DNA of 64,000 nt from Edolisoma coerulescens (Eukaryota > Chordata > Aves > Passeriformes > Campephagidae), in the NCBI GenBank assembly GCA_013397115.1, contig VWZW01004081.1:1976465-2040464 (forward strand), given 5' to 3'. The notes beneath the pieces are model-generated. The model ran no database searches. It was not told the DNA's origin and was given only the letters and a program-made list of their open reading frames with translations. Position 1 is the first letter of the stretch; every line of letters begins with the position of its first letter. The position numbers were made by a program, and so were the translations under genes. Positions 1-13,664 of the stretch are shown piece after piece.

Positions 1-3000
1 AAGAGGTTTAAAATGTTGACACATGAGGATGCGCTCAAAATCGTTGCAAGAGTCATAAGGTGTCATATGGTTGAGGACTACTTAAGTATGTTTGCTGAAT
101 CAGGAGATGTAAAAGAACAGTAAAAAAGCTATAAAATGAGGGAGTAGGTTGTATTAAGGAGATAATGTAGAAGGTTGCTAAAATGAGGAGGTAAATGAAC
201 AATGCTATATGTTTCTTTCTCTAACTCATCTATGATGGCAACAGAAATACTTAAATTAAATTGAATTAAAATGAATACATCTTTTTATGCAATAAAAAGT
301 TCTCCAATTTCCCTTACAAAAAGCTCATTTATTGCATAGATCAGAGGTGATTTCTTCGTAGTATTCCATGCTGGCTGTGCCTGAGGCACACTATTGGGCT
401 TGAAGAAGTCTTGATTTCTTTGGGAGTGGTAAATTAGGTACTTCCATTGATGTATTTAGATGTGAAGGGCAAATGGGCTTGATGAGGATTTTATACTACA
501 TGCCAGTTTAGGACTGAGATAGATGCACAATTCCTGTTTTACCATCCAGCATCTTGTTTGTACCATTAATGAGATCTCCAGAATTTCAAGTTTAATTAAG
601 GTTTCAATTGAAAGATGTTTTGATATTTACAGGTGTTAAATTTTTACTTGATATCTTTGTCCTAGATTTCTTTCTCTTAAATATATATCTACTTCTTACT
701 CTCTTTTTTTTTTCCTCTAAGGTGAAAAATTAGTTTAAAAAAGTCATCTGACACTGAGAGCAGAACCAGAATCTGTGTCCAGTGGATTGGCTCAGGGTGA
801 GATTTGACTGACATTGAACTGGGTGGTCCCTCGTGATGGCCAAAAGTGGCTGCTAGGAGAATAAAAAGACAAGGCTTCTGAAGTGTGATTCCCTCTGCTG
901 ATTTTTAATACAGATATTTTGTTGATTAATTGAGTTTTCAGGGAAATCACACCAAATACAGCTTTTGGGCTACAGACTTTCCTAGGCTTTAAATAGTTAG
1001 AGACCTAAAAGATATCTGTTTAATCACTCTTAGCATGATTTATACTTTGGCTCTCCACAGAGCTGCTTTTAAATATTCCTGGGGTCAGAGTAGGATGAAT
1101 AATCTGTGACATCGTGGCATTTGTCTCATGCTAAATAGACAAATATATTATGATCTACCATCACCAGGAGCCCTGTCCGTGGATTCTGCATGGGCTGAGT
1201 GTCGAGGCGTGCAGCCTGTGCTTGCTGAGGGAGCTGCTCCTCCATGCAAAGCCAGGGACTGACCCAGTGTTTGGTCCTGCTCACTTGTCCCAAACAATCA
1301 ATTTATCTCTGCAGCCACACTGATGCTCCAGCTAAACTTTCTGCATTAATTATATCTGCCCTGAGCTTACAAGCTTTTAGAGCGATTTGGAACATAAATT
1401 TTGCAAGCTTGCGAGTCAGCAAGGGGTTTTTCTTCTTCCAAGGTACCCAACTTGCAATTAAATGAAACTGCCAGGTGCTGGTCATTACCAAAACTCTCCT
1501 TCAATCTGTGGATTTAAGGTAAAGGATTCATATTTCTAGGTTATTGAGTAAGTACCAGGGAGTGCTTATACTTTAAGACACTTTGTGTTGGAGACTTTCT
1601 GTCCCTCTTAAAATGAGACTTATTCAAGTATGTTCTTGCCAAGGAGTGTGACAGAGATATTTTTTTCAATGTGTTCCTTTGCAAGTTAAAAGCATGGACT
1701 GAGATGCATTATATACATTTAAATGTATTTGCTCTAATGTGCACTATCTTGGTGTTGTGAGTAGCTAATGATGGAGTATTTGGGCTCTGACAGAGCTGTA
1801 TAATTTTAAAAAATGCCTACTAATCGTATACCACAAATTCTATTTTAGAATGTAACAGTCCGTGTAGTGGTGTCTCAGTGTACTTAAGGAATGCATCAGG
1901 TCTCTGTTTGTGCCCTCAGGATGAGGAGAAATGTGTAATTTGGGAAATCTGAACAGAGAATTTGTGAAGAGATGGCTCAGAGACAGGAGTATCCCTGAGC
2001 CCATGTTAGAAAATATTTTCCAGGAAACTGAGTACAATTTTGTGAGATTCTGGGTGCTTTCTCCTGTGTTTCCTTAAACTCAGTCTGTTTGTGGATCACT
2101 TTTATCCCCGTGCCTGAATTTTTGTATTAGTAACCACACTTATTCAGAAAGTGGTCTTTAACTGGAAAGTTAATGATTAGTTTGGTGTTCCTAATGAAGT
2201 AGGAAGGACAGCTTTTATCCACCAAGCATTGCTTTGGGTCAATAATTGGTTTGTGGTCCACCAATATAAAAAACCTACTGAGTGTCTGTTTGATATCTGC
2301 TTTTGATGACAGATTTCATTGCTGGTTTAAATTATCTGGCTTCTGTTTAATCTCTTCCAGTGGTTCTGCTGCTATAGGAGAAGAATGTAAGACATGTTGT
2401 ATTGCTCATTACTTACACACGTACATATTTGAATATTTTGGTATTTCAGTCCTATCTGTTGTAGGGATTTTGTTTTATAAAGTTTCTTCTTATATCAAGC
2501 CACAGCACACTTCCTGATTGTTCCGAACATGAGTTCTTAGCAAAATAAATGGCAACAGAGCTATAAACTGAACTGAAGAGAGTTGCTTTTAATAGAGACC
2601 TTCAATCTCAAGTTTTCTGCAGAGCACTCTTGGAAGACAAAATCTGGAAAATGAGCCCGGCTGGGACAGCCTCAGAAAACAACTGTGCAGGGACCTATAG
2701 CTTGAATGCCATCGGTGTCTCCTGTAAAACACCTGGCTGAGGAGGGAGCCCCAGCCAAGCCCTTTTGTGCCCCAGTGTAGAGTGTGAGAGTTTCTTTCCT
2801 ATGGGGTAAGCACTTATCTCTCTTTATGAAGGGATGTTGTGAGCAGGCACTGCCAGAGAGCATTGCTCTCACAAAGGGCAGCCTCTGCAAAGTGGGGCAG
2901 GGAGGCTGGCAGGAGCCACTGCAAAGGCAAACCCAGCAATGGCTCCTTTTACCTCTGCTGATTTCTCTCCTTCTCTCACCCCTCACTCCCAATGTAAATC

Positions 3001-6000
3001 AGATTCCTTAAAGCAGCTGCTTGACTTCCAAAAATGCTCAACCCTCCTGTCTCCTACTGAGAGGAGGAAACGGTTACTATGGATTCACCGCACAAGAACA
3101 GATGCATTTCAATATGTTGGGTACTAAGCACACTGTTAGTGCTTCAGGTTTTTTAAGTCCAGAATAGGATTGGCCCGTGGATAGCCCAGATAAGGCTGCC
3201 CTGGCTCCGAATTCCTTCCACTTTATTTCTGATACTACAGAGAGTATCAGTGAAAAATAACAGGAGAGTTCTGAGTCCTCCTTATTCTCTTCCTTTCCCG
3301 GTGTTTCACCGGGTGTCAGACTGATTAAGGGCCCTAAGAGAGAGCAATGCATTCAGGGGAGCCAAAGGCTCATCTGGGACTGACCCTACCCTCAGTATAT
3401 AAAGAAATAGTCAATGGATATATGTGGATTAAGGAAGTGGGGGCTGGGAAGCTGTGGCAATTTGCAGCAAGAGGAAAGGGGATTTTGGTTATTATGCTAT
3501 TTACCTGTTACTATGAGGCAGTCTATTAAAGGGAAGAGAGTGCACATTGTACATGGGAGTCAAGAGAAACTGATTCTCTAACTTTGGGGAAATTTGAGGG
3601 GGGATCTGAGAGGTATGGTTTGAACCTCCTCTATATGCAACGTTAGTGAGTGAATCGTTAGAAACATTTTGACATTCTGCCCATGCAATCCTATTCACTT
3701 CAGCTCATTTCTAAAACTTGATTCTGTGCTCTGGTGTATTCATTCTGAAGGGAGTCGGGGTGGACTGAGAACAGTTTCTGGATCTTTTCCTCCATCACTA
3801 ACTTCTATAGGGGCTCTAAACAGAAATGTAGCATACTTTGGAGAAGCACATGAAATGTCAGTTCTACAGTGCTGTCATTCATAAGAACTCAGTGATGTTA
3901 TGGTAGTCAGTTCCCTAAAATCACACTCATTTTGGCATTTCTATATTTTTTCATCTTTGCAGAAAATGGTGGCTCTCTGAGAATCAACCTGTCTAATTTG
4001 AGTGAGACCTTCCACTAAGTGAACAAATAAGCTCTCTCTTTCTGATTGTCTCAGATCTTGAAAAGTTTTCAAAAGTCCTTTTTTTGCTAACATCACAAGG
4101 CTTTACAGTTTAGAAAGCCTAGAATTCAAAGCTTCATCTACATTTTTAATCTACAAAAGTAAATCTTCTGCACATCTAAAATGTCTGGTAAGTGAGTCTC
4201 TTATTTCATTTCCATTATTTGTTTTGATTGGAGTTTTAGTGCTGTGTTTTCTAAGGTACTACAATTCATTTTTTCCATATATGAAAATGTGTTTAAAGGC
4301 TTGTCCATCCGCAAGGACATTTATTTTGTAGGCATCTTTATAAATCAACCCAAGTACTCTAAACACAATAGCAGGTTAATTTATAAGTGCCCTCAATGGG
4401 GATGCAAAAAGATTTGAATAAATCATTGCATTGCTTAAGACTGGAGATCAGGCAGAAAGAGGCAGAAGGTAGGTTATTGGAGTGATATCCCTGGGGGAAG
4501 AATTAACAGAGCTGTTTCCAAATAATACAGAAATACCCCAGTCAGTGTGTGGGACAGGTGTGCCCCAAGCAGAGTCACCTGCTCAGGAAGCACCATGAGG
4601 TCAAGTGCTCAACCATCAGCCTGTGCCCAGGTTTGGCACTGGGTCCCCTGTGCTGGCAAGGATGGTAGCAGCTGCCTTGCAGGCTCAGTGCAAGGGATGT
4701 GTGTGGCTCGGGCATGTGGTGGCTGCAAGGAAAAGGAATTATTGTTCTTGCCTGTTACTGACAGCTGTTAAAGAGCCTGTCCTGAGATGCTCTGGGAGGT
4801 TGTGCTGCAAGGAACAGTGTCTAAATACAGTATTTCACTAGGCTGTCCCTAAGACAAGGCTCATGAGCCCAGGAGGACCAGCCCTGTGCTCTCTGTGAGT
4901 GGCACAGCCCGTGCAGCCTGTGCCAGGTGTGTGCAGGCTCCCTCTGTGATTCTGGTCCTGTGCCACCTGTAATATATCCTCATCCTATGCTTCAGAGGTG
5001 CAGGTTTGTCTTGGCTAAATTCCTCCTTCTACTTAAGTTATATCATCTCTGAAAGGTTGTGGCAGAGCAAGAGTTGGCACCCAAATTTCTTTATTTGGAT
5101 ACCATAATTGACTAGTCATTTTTGACTTTTTATACGACATCAATTCCATGTATGACTTTCTTTTCATTCTTGTTCTGACATGAACAGGATGTGATATGCT
5201 CCAAACAACATCTGAGGCTATCAAAACACAATGAATAATGTCTGAAAAATATAAAAGAAAAGGAGAAAGTGTTAAAAGATTTAGTTGCAGTGAAAGAGCA
5301 TCTCATCTTCCTACATGATTCTTGGCCTCTGAGGCTTACATACAGGTGAGCATAGGAATGATCAAAAGCTGCCCTTTCTTTGACAGTCAGGACTTATTTC
5401 TGTGTCTGCTAAAGCCCTTTGCACATTAATGCCCTGGCCCTTTGTTGGCCCTCCCTTTTTCTGTGGCTTGGGCAGGACAGCTGTAACAACTTCACTGAAA
5501 TGTCCAAGAGCAGAATAAAATCAGTCTTGCAAAGAAATGTTAGTTTCTTTATCCTTGTGGGATTGTGCGTATATACAATAGAAGGGAGTTCAATGTTCCT
5601 AACTGGTTACTTAGAAGATTACCCTCCCAGCAGCCTCAGTTCACTGAGGCACTTAAACATGGATTTAATTTTAAGCACAGAATGAAGTGAGAGCCAGTTG
5701 TCAGCTCTGTGCTTTTCATCTCCCCAGCTCAAATTATCTTCCTTGCTGCTCTGATCATATCTTCCACTTACATATTCTCAGTACTCTATGGCTTCCTATC
5801 TTGTCAGCTGTTTCACATACCTTAATCTCACCTGGAAAATGCCACCCAGTTCTTCCTGTCTACAGGGATTTGCCTCACACAGAGGCAGTCTCTTAATCCC
5901 ACTTGACACTGGCAAATTCCCTTGACCTGCAGCATATTCCCTTGTCTGAGCACAGGGCTGCTACTCTTCTTCCCTTGTCCCTGTCCCCCCCTCCCACCAA

Positions 6001-7080
6001 AGACCTCAGCAGCAGTCCATTGGCACATCTGCCAACACTTTCCCAAATAATTCTCTGTCCTTATTCCTCTCACTCATCCCCTTGTTTTTTACCATAATTT
6101 AATTTGAATGTATGGTATGGCTTAAAAACTCCAGAACAACAGGTTTCACAAAGAATTAAATTCTTAAATGACAGGGTCAATATTCTTTGTAAGAGCTGTG
6201 CATGCAAATTCAGGTGCAGAGGTCAGGTATGGATCTGAGCTCCAGCTGACTCAGGGTGGTTCATTCCTGGCTATTGCATGGAAAACAAACGTGTGGTTTG
6301 AGGTAAAGGAGGCGCCATGGGGAGATACCAATGTACACAGTTTCCCTCATTTGCATTTTGCTTGCTTGTTAATGTCTGTGGATACTCTGTGTTAGAGCTG
6401 ATTGGAAAGACTGATTACATCAGTCTGTTATTGAAAGAAGATTTTTGCAGAGGACAACAATAATAAAAGCTGTTAAAGCTTCGATACATCCCACTTTTCA
6501 AAACTGTGAAAAATTTCACCCTTTCAGATTTTTTGGTCTTCACCTCTTTAGTTCTTCCAATTTTAACATAGTAAAAATAGTAAAAACTCTGCTGAATGGC
6601 CATTAAAACTCTTTATTACAACTTTGATGCTAGAGGACAGAATTTGGTCCCTCATGAAGTTGTACTACTATTCACTACGAGTAATGTGGCAAATCAGTTC
6701 ACTCTTTTATGATAAACTACACTTAAATTCTTACACAGCACTGCAGCTTCACTCTACTGAAACACTTTTTCTCTCCAACAAAGCTAATTTCAATTCATGT
6801 TTATTTACCTGAATAACCTTGTCTTTGCTTGTTGCACCACTTGTTTTTCAGTAAGTGCTGCTGGGATTTACTGTGACTTGTTAACTATTGCTTCCACCAA
6901 TTGCCTGTTTTAATTATAATATTCAGATTGTAACATGACTGAAATGACAGGAATTAAAAATAGATCCTTTTCTCTAGGGCTCAAGACCTGGAATCATGTA
7001 ATAAAATGCCTTGAACACTTGTTAAAAGCCTGTATTAATTCTAAAACTCATAAATAAAGTGATTGCAGCAATTAACTTCG
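1..7080. other. Unique AT-rich non-coding DNA, no gene seen
   Basis: I see no gene in this stretch. Open frames on both strands stay at or below about 106 codons and carry no recognisable domain. The sequence is mostly AT-rich, with slightly GC-richer patches near 2640-2960 and 4540-4960 that hold the longer chance frames. A pyrimidine tract lies at about 703-719. A strong isolated donor-like site (CAG followed by GTGAGC) is near 5344, but its only nearby acceptor is weak. No interspersed repeat could be recognised. Confidence 0.6.
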
Positions 7081-7082
7081 TC

Positions 7083-7119
7083 TCTCTTAAGAGACACTAA
7101 CTATACAAGTTAGTCTCTG
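7083..7119. repeat. Palindrome plus adjoining imperfect inverted repeat
   Basis: The 12-base perfect palindrome TCTCTTAAGAGA (7083-7094) runs directly into an inverted repeat. In that repeat GAGACACTAAC (7091-7101) faces GTTAGTCTC (7109-7117) across a 7-base loop, with two unpaired bases in the left arm. The same 12-base palindrome recurs at 29183-29194. It could form a small cruciform or RNA hairpin. No mobile-element family is indicated, and no target-site duplication was seen. Confidence 0.5.
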
Positions 7120-10100
7120 AAGGTTCTTTGAAAGTATTGCCCACAGTCATTTCCAGGCACGAGGTCTCAGCAGAGTCCTGCCCTACTTGAGAAGTTCAGG
7201 CTCACTGAGGCGGGATGATTTCCAACTTATGCTCCTAGGAGCCTACATTTGATTTTGCTGGAAATATGCTATGGGAACAAGAGCCAAGAGCAGTTGTGGC
7301 ATATAATCATTAGCAAAGGCTTTTATTATCTTTTTTATAAGTCAGCTCTGACCGCATTTCCAAATGTGTCCCTGCCACAAGCAAGTTACTTTGTTTGTGA
7401 GATTAATTCAAAGCTGGTAACAAGCTACCGGGACAGTTTTATCTGAGGTTCTGCTCATAAATTTGAGAACGCCCTATTTACCAAGTGACCAGTTTTACTT
7501 AAATATTTTTCAAACACTGCCTTAGAGAATTGGAAAGACCAGGAGAGGGAGAAGAGTTGCTGCTTCTGTTTAAAACACGAGTGAGAGGTTTTTAATGATC
7601 TTTAGTCTGCAGCTCCCACGGGGTAGCTCAGCATCGCAGCAATGTGCTATTAATTAGCTAGGTTGGATAATTGAAGCCATGGTTGCATGCAGTTCAATGT
7701 GAGTGACAGAAGCTGCTCAAAAGGCAAAAAAAAATGTACGTGATATGAAGCTGCTGAGCTCCCTGTGCCTCTTCAGCCTGTAATAGGTACTAGAGCTGGC
7801 TGTTTAAAAATTGGCTCACAGTTGTCCACAGACCATTGTGGCACTGTTGCAGTCCCTAGAAGATACCTGAAAGCTACTGGTCATATACTTCACTCCAGAA
7901 AAGGAGTGAACAAATAAATGCCAAAAGAGGTGCAAAGCTCCATATTATGACTGAAGAAGTAGCTTAATTGTTTTGTAGCAAAGGAACAAATGCCTGGTTT
8001 TCCTGGCAGAGGCAGGAGGCAGATGCACACCTTCACATTTGCTCCTGTTGTGGACTGAGCTGGCCAGTCCCAAGGCAGCTCTCATCCAGGAGCCAGGATC
8101 TGCAATGCAGAGATGAGTATCACCACCTTCAATTTTACAGATCAGAAAACTGAAACACAAAAAGGTAAAATGAATTACCCCAGATCTGTTTTTCCCATGG
8201 TACTGTCATTTATAAAACTGGAGCTGGTCCACACTAATTCTTTATCCAGTTGGCTCTGAAGCTTTTCTGTCCTGTTTTGTGCAGCACGTCTTTAATCACA
8301 GGCAATATATTCTGTGACAGAGCCGTGTAGGTTTTGCATAGTGGGTAGATAGAACAATAAAGGGAGTGTGTAAGGACTCAAGTGCAGCCCCTCATCACAA
8401 TTACTTGGCAGTCATGCCTTGAGCTCAGAATACCCTGAAAGATGGTCTAATTCTTACTAGATTTATCACTGGTAAAGATGCGATTGCTGGTGTTACTGCA
8501 GGTTCCTTCTGGTTTTTAAGTGATTATTTTGCTTAAAGGCATGAAGTGTCCCAGTACTTTCTATCAGTTATAAATGCTGTTTTCCCCCCTAAGACCCAGT
8601 GGAATTTTTCATAGATTTTTTTGCTGCTATTAGGTTCTGGGAGGGCATTCTGGCTCACTGTATCTATAGCACTCCCAAAAGCTTGGGTTTAGTTACATTT
8701 CAAAGACAGTTTCTCTATTTCTTGTAAATCAGAAATGTCCTTGAAGAACATTTAATTCTCTGCAATTTTCCACCTTAGATTTTATCAAAATGTATAGCAA
8801 ACACAAAGTTCCTCTTACAGATAAAAATGAAGGTCATATGGTTGAAAAGGACATATGGATACAAAAAATGCATATTTATTCAAACATGTTCTGATCAACT
8901 GATATTATCCTTTTCTTTCTCTTGTGGTCAAAATGTCATAAGATGCAGAAGATAGTGTAGCTCCTATGCAGCCAGATATGAACCTTGCAAAAGGCATTAG
9001 GAAGATTTCCAGTGGTTCCCTGAGCCTTGGATCAGGTCTTTGTTGCTGGGTGTACATCAGTGAGCAGTTTGGGCTAACTGTAACCATGTGTAAACCCCTT
9101 GTAAGCAGTTAAAGGTACAAAATATTTTCAGTGCAATTGCATTTCCATTTTGAGCGTGTACTAAATGACTAAATAAATAAATAAACCTATGCAAAATAAG
9201 CTTAACAAAAGAGAAGAACAACCTGTACAACGGGTTCATAAGGAGATGATGATATGGACAGAGAGGTTTCCCCGTTGTTTCTGATTCAGTTCCCAGGGAA
9301 ATCAGTAGGAGATCACTCTGTTTGGATGTGAACTGTGCTAGTCACCTTCTCTACCAGCCTCTGAGATCCTCAGCCAATGTGTAAATAAACAACTCAGGTA
9401 GTAAATAAGTGTGCTAGAGTCTGTAGAGTTACACCAGCTACAAAAGATGAGCATCTGTTCCTGAAGCATCTGCCTGTAACACCAACTATTCAGATGGCCC
9501 AACAGTTTCGCCCTTTGAATTTCAGAATCTCATGAAGATAAATCTCATAAAGTGCTCTGCTGTCAGGTTGTAAACATGGTCTGTGTTTTCCTTGTGATGC
9601 TTGTGTTTTCTGAGAGGATCGTTTTCATATAATAAAGAACATTCAGGTCCATGACACACCTTCCAGCAATGCTATTTCAATATACTGAAATACCTCATCA
9701 GTGGCAGCTTTGGATTGAAAATGGGCTTTTGTGGATCATGGGGAGTATTAAAAAGAAGACATTTTCTTTTGTGCATGTTCAACACCTTTCTAATTTCTCT
9801 AGTTTCTTTCAAGTAGCATTGCAATTTCCTGTGTTGGTAGAGCATTTTACAAGTCACTAAGATTTAAATTTTCTTCCTAGTATCTTAAAAAAAAAAAAGA
9901 TGAGATTAAATGCAGCCAAACGAATTTGGAAGATTTGCACTCTGTTATGGGCAATAAGGAATATTTCCTAAGCAATTTCTGTTCTGTTAATACCCGGTAA
10001 AAGTGTCCATGTGTATATTGTATGACTCTCATTTTATTTCCTTTCTACCTTTAAGTGTTGTTATTTTTCATAAGTAATATGATGTAATAAGCTACTTCTC

Positions 10101-10683
10101 AGTAACAGAGAGAAGAAAAATAAGAGGTATTAAAATATTGAGCATTTTCTGGTGAAGCAGATTGTGTGGCCAGCTCCCTTTCCCATTGTATGGAAGCTGA
10201 GGGCTTTCCAGCTCTCTCTTGTTCTCAGCAGAGCCTGTGGGGCTCAGTGGCTCCTGCACTGCTCCATCCTGGAGATGTGCTATGGCTGCTGACAGTTATA
10301 TGTGGAGTGCTGGGAAATCCCAAGGAAAACAGGTTTATAAAGAATCTGAACTCCTGGCTGTAACACTTTGCATCAGGGTGGTCTAAGCATTCACGAGCTC
10401 AAAGCTCAGCTCCGTATTTAAGCAAAATAACCATAGCTGTCATTTGGAAGAAGGGTATGAATGAAAAGGAAAGAGCATATGATAGATGCCATCTATCCTC
10501 TCTCCCTCTCAAACTAAAATCTGTATTTCCCTGCCAGGCCCCTTTCAGGGGACAGGCTGGAACGGGGAGGTTGTGTGGCTTGGGGGCTGGTAGGCTGCTG
10601 AAAGTGCCACAGGTCAGATCTCACTTCTGCACTGGATGAAGACAAACTTTCCTTATCTGTTCAGCCATGAGATAGCAACGACT
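7120..10683. other. Unique non-coding DNA, no gene seen
   Basis: Nothing coding is recognisable here, and the longest open frames are about 70 codons. The patch around 7590-7700 contains ATTAATTAGC and a TGCATGCA motif and has the look of conserved regulatory DNA, but this is only an impression. A run of twelve A bases lies at 9887-9898. The interval 10590-10683, just before the CR1 fragment, could be a more diverged part of the same element. Confidence 0.55.
9168..9185. repeat. (TAAA)n microsatellite, about 4 units
   Basis: A short run of AAAT/TAAA units lies in AT-rich sequence. It is too short to suggest anything beyond ordinary slippage. Confidence 0.7.
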
Positions 10684-10768
10684 GTGCTGTGCAGTGCCAG
10701 GAGCTGGACTTTAATGATCCTTTTGAGTCCCTTCCAGCTCAAGATGTTCCGTAATTCTGTGATCCCAA
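10684..10768 (+). mobile_element. CR1 LINE 3'-end fragment, plus orientation
   Basis: The segment reads like the 3' terminus of an avian CR1 retrotransposon. A GGAGCTGGACTTTAATGATC block is followed by GTCCCTTCCAGCTC, then a degenerate ATTCTGTGATCC terminus. CR1 copies are characteristically 5'-truncated and end in a short ATTCTGTGA-type repeat rather than poly-A, which fits. Only the last 85 bases or so are clear, and the start is uncertain because similarity fades upstream. No reverse-transcriptase coding sequence is present. It lies 130 bases from another CR1-like fragment in the opposite orientation. The exact subfamily cannot be assigned by eye. Confidence 0.75.
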
Positions 10769-10898
10769 GGGTCAGCAGTGGATTTATGGTAAAGCAAAAG
10801 GGAGGAAAGGTGTGGAGCCTCTTTGCAGGAGGATGCTTCCAGTACAAGCTTCTCCCTCCAGAGCCAGCACAGGGTAAGCAGCTGGTAGGAAAGATAAA

Positions 10899-11155
10899 AT
10901 CAGAGAATTCCAGGCTTGAGAGGCAACCCAATCCTCCTCCTCCAAATAGGATAACTGCACCACTCCTGACACCTGTCTGTCTAACCTGTCTTCAGAGATC
11001 CCCAGTGATGGAGACCACTCTGCCTCCAGGTAATCTATTTCTTTCATATCCCTTTCCATTAAATAATTCTCTTGATACATATCTTGAATCTTCTCTTTAG
11101 TGCTACTCAACCTATTTGACATACAAAGGAAAAAGTTTGTTCTTTCCTTGCTTTC
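10899..11155 (-). mobile_element. Old CR1/L3-like LINE fragment, minus orientation
   Basis: Read on the plus strand, the order of blocks matches the reverse complement of an old amniote CR1-type 3' region. First comes AATCAGAGAATTCCAGGC, then a short gap, then ACACCTGTCTGTCTAACCTG, then CCAGTGATGGAGACCACTC with CTGCCTCC. A later block near 11086-11120 (AATCTTCTCTTTAGTGC and CAACCTATTTG) follows the same consensus order. The copy is diverged with internal gaps, which suggests an old insertion. No open reading frame of the element survives. Family membership is from remembered consensus structure, not an alignment. Confidence 0.65.
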
Positions 11156-13660
11156 ATAAAGAGCTCACAGTTAAGCACACCCGATCTTTTTCTGTTTGAT
11201 GTTTGTTTTGCAGTGCATTGTGTGTACTACTAAGGATATGAAAACAATCTGAATCCACCAACCAGCTCAGAAAGTGTCAGCCAAGGATGCTAAAAGGCGA
11301 GAAAGTTTGGAGAAGTTTGGACTTGAATTTAGATGGCAAGCTTTGGCCCTGGTCCAACTGTTGCTAAAAACCATTCTGGTGTGCAGACAGCAGTTTTAAC
11401 AAGCTGGAGAGATGGGCTGCGAGCCAAGCTTTGCTGGGCACAGGCAGAAACCTGTGCCACTTGCTGAATAGGAAGTGCATGAAAGACAAAACCTTGATGT
11501 CCAGGGGCTCTGGACATACAAACATGTCATCTCGGGGCTGGACAACACCCAGAAGGCCAAGTAACATTTAGTAGTTGACATGGGCACAAGCACACCTTGA
11601 GGCACAAAGATACTGTGTCACCCTTAAAAACACCTGAAATGCCACAAAATACCCATAGTGGACAGGAAACACTCCTGAGAAGTGGTCTTGGCCTCTTGGG
11701 ACTGCAGTGTGAAGCTGGAAAGTCAGTCTCAGTCCCAACTCTTGCCACTCAGATGTGAATATTACAAAATATGGAAGCATATTGTCTGCTGTCACAACTC
11801 ATCTGTAAAGCAGATGTTTCTTTTGGGGAATTATTCATGCTAAAGATCATACTTCAAAGTAAACAATAATTGTCATTTGTTCCCTTAAAAGAAAATGAAA
11901 GCTGGAAATCAAATTAATGAGTACATTTCCTCACGGGAAGAGACAGAAGAGGGAATATGATCCTTTTGGTATATTTGTAGCAAATAGTTTTAGGCAAACA
12001 TATTAGTTCCATGCTATTTTCACATGGATTTCGATAAGAGGGATACAAATGACAGTAAGGGGAATAAGTGTAATTGCAGAGGAGGATGGGACAGGAAAAA
12101 GGGTATAGAGGGGCTGAAATGAGAAGACTGTAAGGTCTAGAGGGTGAATACATTTGGGCAGCAAAGCAGCATCCTGAAGGGAAAAAATAGTCCATAAATT
12201 TGTAGAAATTGCAAAATCCTGCACCACCAGACAAAGCCAGGCAGGTATTTTTAAGGCAATATGGTAAAGACAATGCTGAGAGGCTTGGCTCTATGTCCTG
12301 GGTTATTTCTGTAAACCTGGCTCTGCATCTGACACATCTTGGTGTGGGCAGGCTGGGAAGGCTGCAAGGAGAGGCTGAAACCCATTAGGTTTTCTTATGG
12401 GTCGCTGCTTTGCAGCCTCCTGTTAAGACTTCATTTCAGCGAGCTCCTATGACTCCACAGAAGCCCAAAGCAGTTGTGTTTCAAATGACTGCATGATTTA
12501 TCACCCAGACCAATTTTTACCTACCTTGGGTCAAATGCAGGGTGAATGGCAGCCTCTAAGTGTTTATGAATAACCTGGGAAATCAGAGTCCTGTGTGATA
12601 CCATTCTTGGACTCGGAGGCTGCTTTCCTGTGAATAAATTAAATGGTGCCAGGGCCCATTCCCAGGCACCAGACCTGAGCTGTGCTGCTGCACTGCCAGG
12701 ATACTCCTTTTGACTGCTGTGCCACAGAGGTGCAGAACCCCCTTTTGACTGGTTTGGATCTCACAGGTCTGTCCATCTAGAAATCTTCTACATGAAATAT
12801 TTTGAACTCACTCACTGACCGTGATTTTCAACAATAATATTTTGTCATGTAAATTTCTGATCTTAGCTGACTATATGCAATATCTCAGAACTCAAAAAAG
12901 ACCTATTTTGCATTTATGTCAGCCACATAAACACTGATGTATGGACCTGTTATCCTGTTTATTGTTACTGAAAGTTAAGAAAATATTTTGAAAAATGATA
13001 CAAACATTTTGATTCTTCATACCTATCTATTCTTGGAAATCTCTTGGATCATTAATCAATTATTGCTACTTCCCTGTACCAGACTATTAAAAGCTATAAA
13101 TGCATTCTGGACCCAGGCTTCACCAAGACTTCTCATCGTCAGTTCAGAAGCTTGTACCCAGGGCTAGTGCAATTGCTGTTATGAACTTTGAAAAGGGTAG
13201 TTGAATGCTATAGTCTCCATTAAGTTTTGACAGATGCATTCACTTCAAGTTTGTATCCCAAAGACGTTGTTACTTTGGCTTGACTAAATCAAGTAAAAAT
13301 GCTGTGTGTTGGAATTCTCAGGATGAGTATCTTGGAAGGTAGGAGGGAAACCCAGGTGTTACTTAGATTTTTTAATTAATTTTTTTTTTTCATGCTAAAG
13401 CTGAAAATTCACGACATGTCTGTGCACATTCTATTTCCTATTTCCTAAAAGCAGCTGCCCTCTTGATCTGACTGGGGATTAAGGGTATGGTGTATACACT
13501 ACACGAGACGGTGCTGGATAATTGAACAGCTGCTTTGCACAGAGCTCCCTCACTCTCTGATGAAGCAGATGTTTCATTTTTCTGCTGATTTCAAGTGTTC
13601 CTCAATAACCTCAATAATAATATACCTCAGCATTTCTCACTGCTTTAATGTGTCGGTGCT
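11156..13660. other. Unique non-coding DNA, no gene seen
   Basis: I see no gene. A 119-codon minus-strand open frame at 11914-12273 is cysteine- and leucine-rich without domain signatures and is probably chance. The tract 12780-13110 is strongly AT-rich and free of simple repeats. A run of about ten T bases starts near 13381. Confidence 0.55.
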
Positions 13661-13664
13661 TTCC

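Noticed and set aside
137..154. TGAGGGAGTAGGTTGTAT, matching 17 of 18 bases of the let-7 mature start
   Set aside because: The single mismatch is in the seed, and the following 80 bases contain no complementary arm, so no miRNA hairpin can form. Treated as coincidence.
5290..5345. Possible exon ending at a good CAG/GTGAGC donor
   Set aside because: The only acceptor nearby has almost no pyrimidine tract, so the exon definition is poor.
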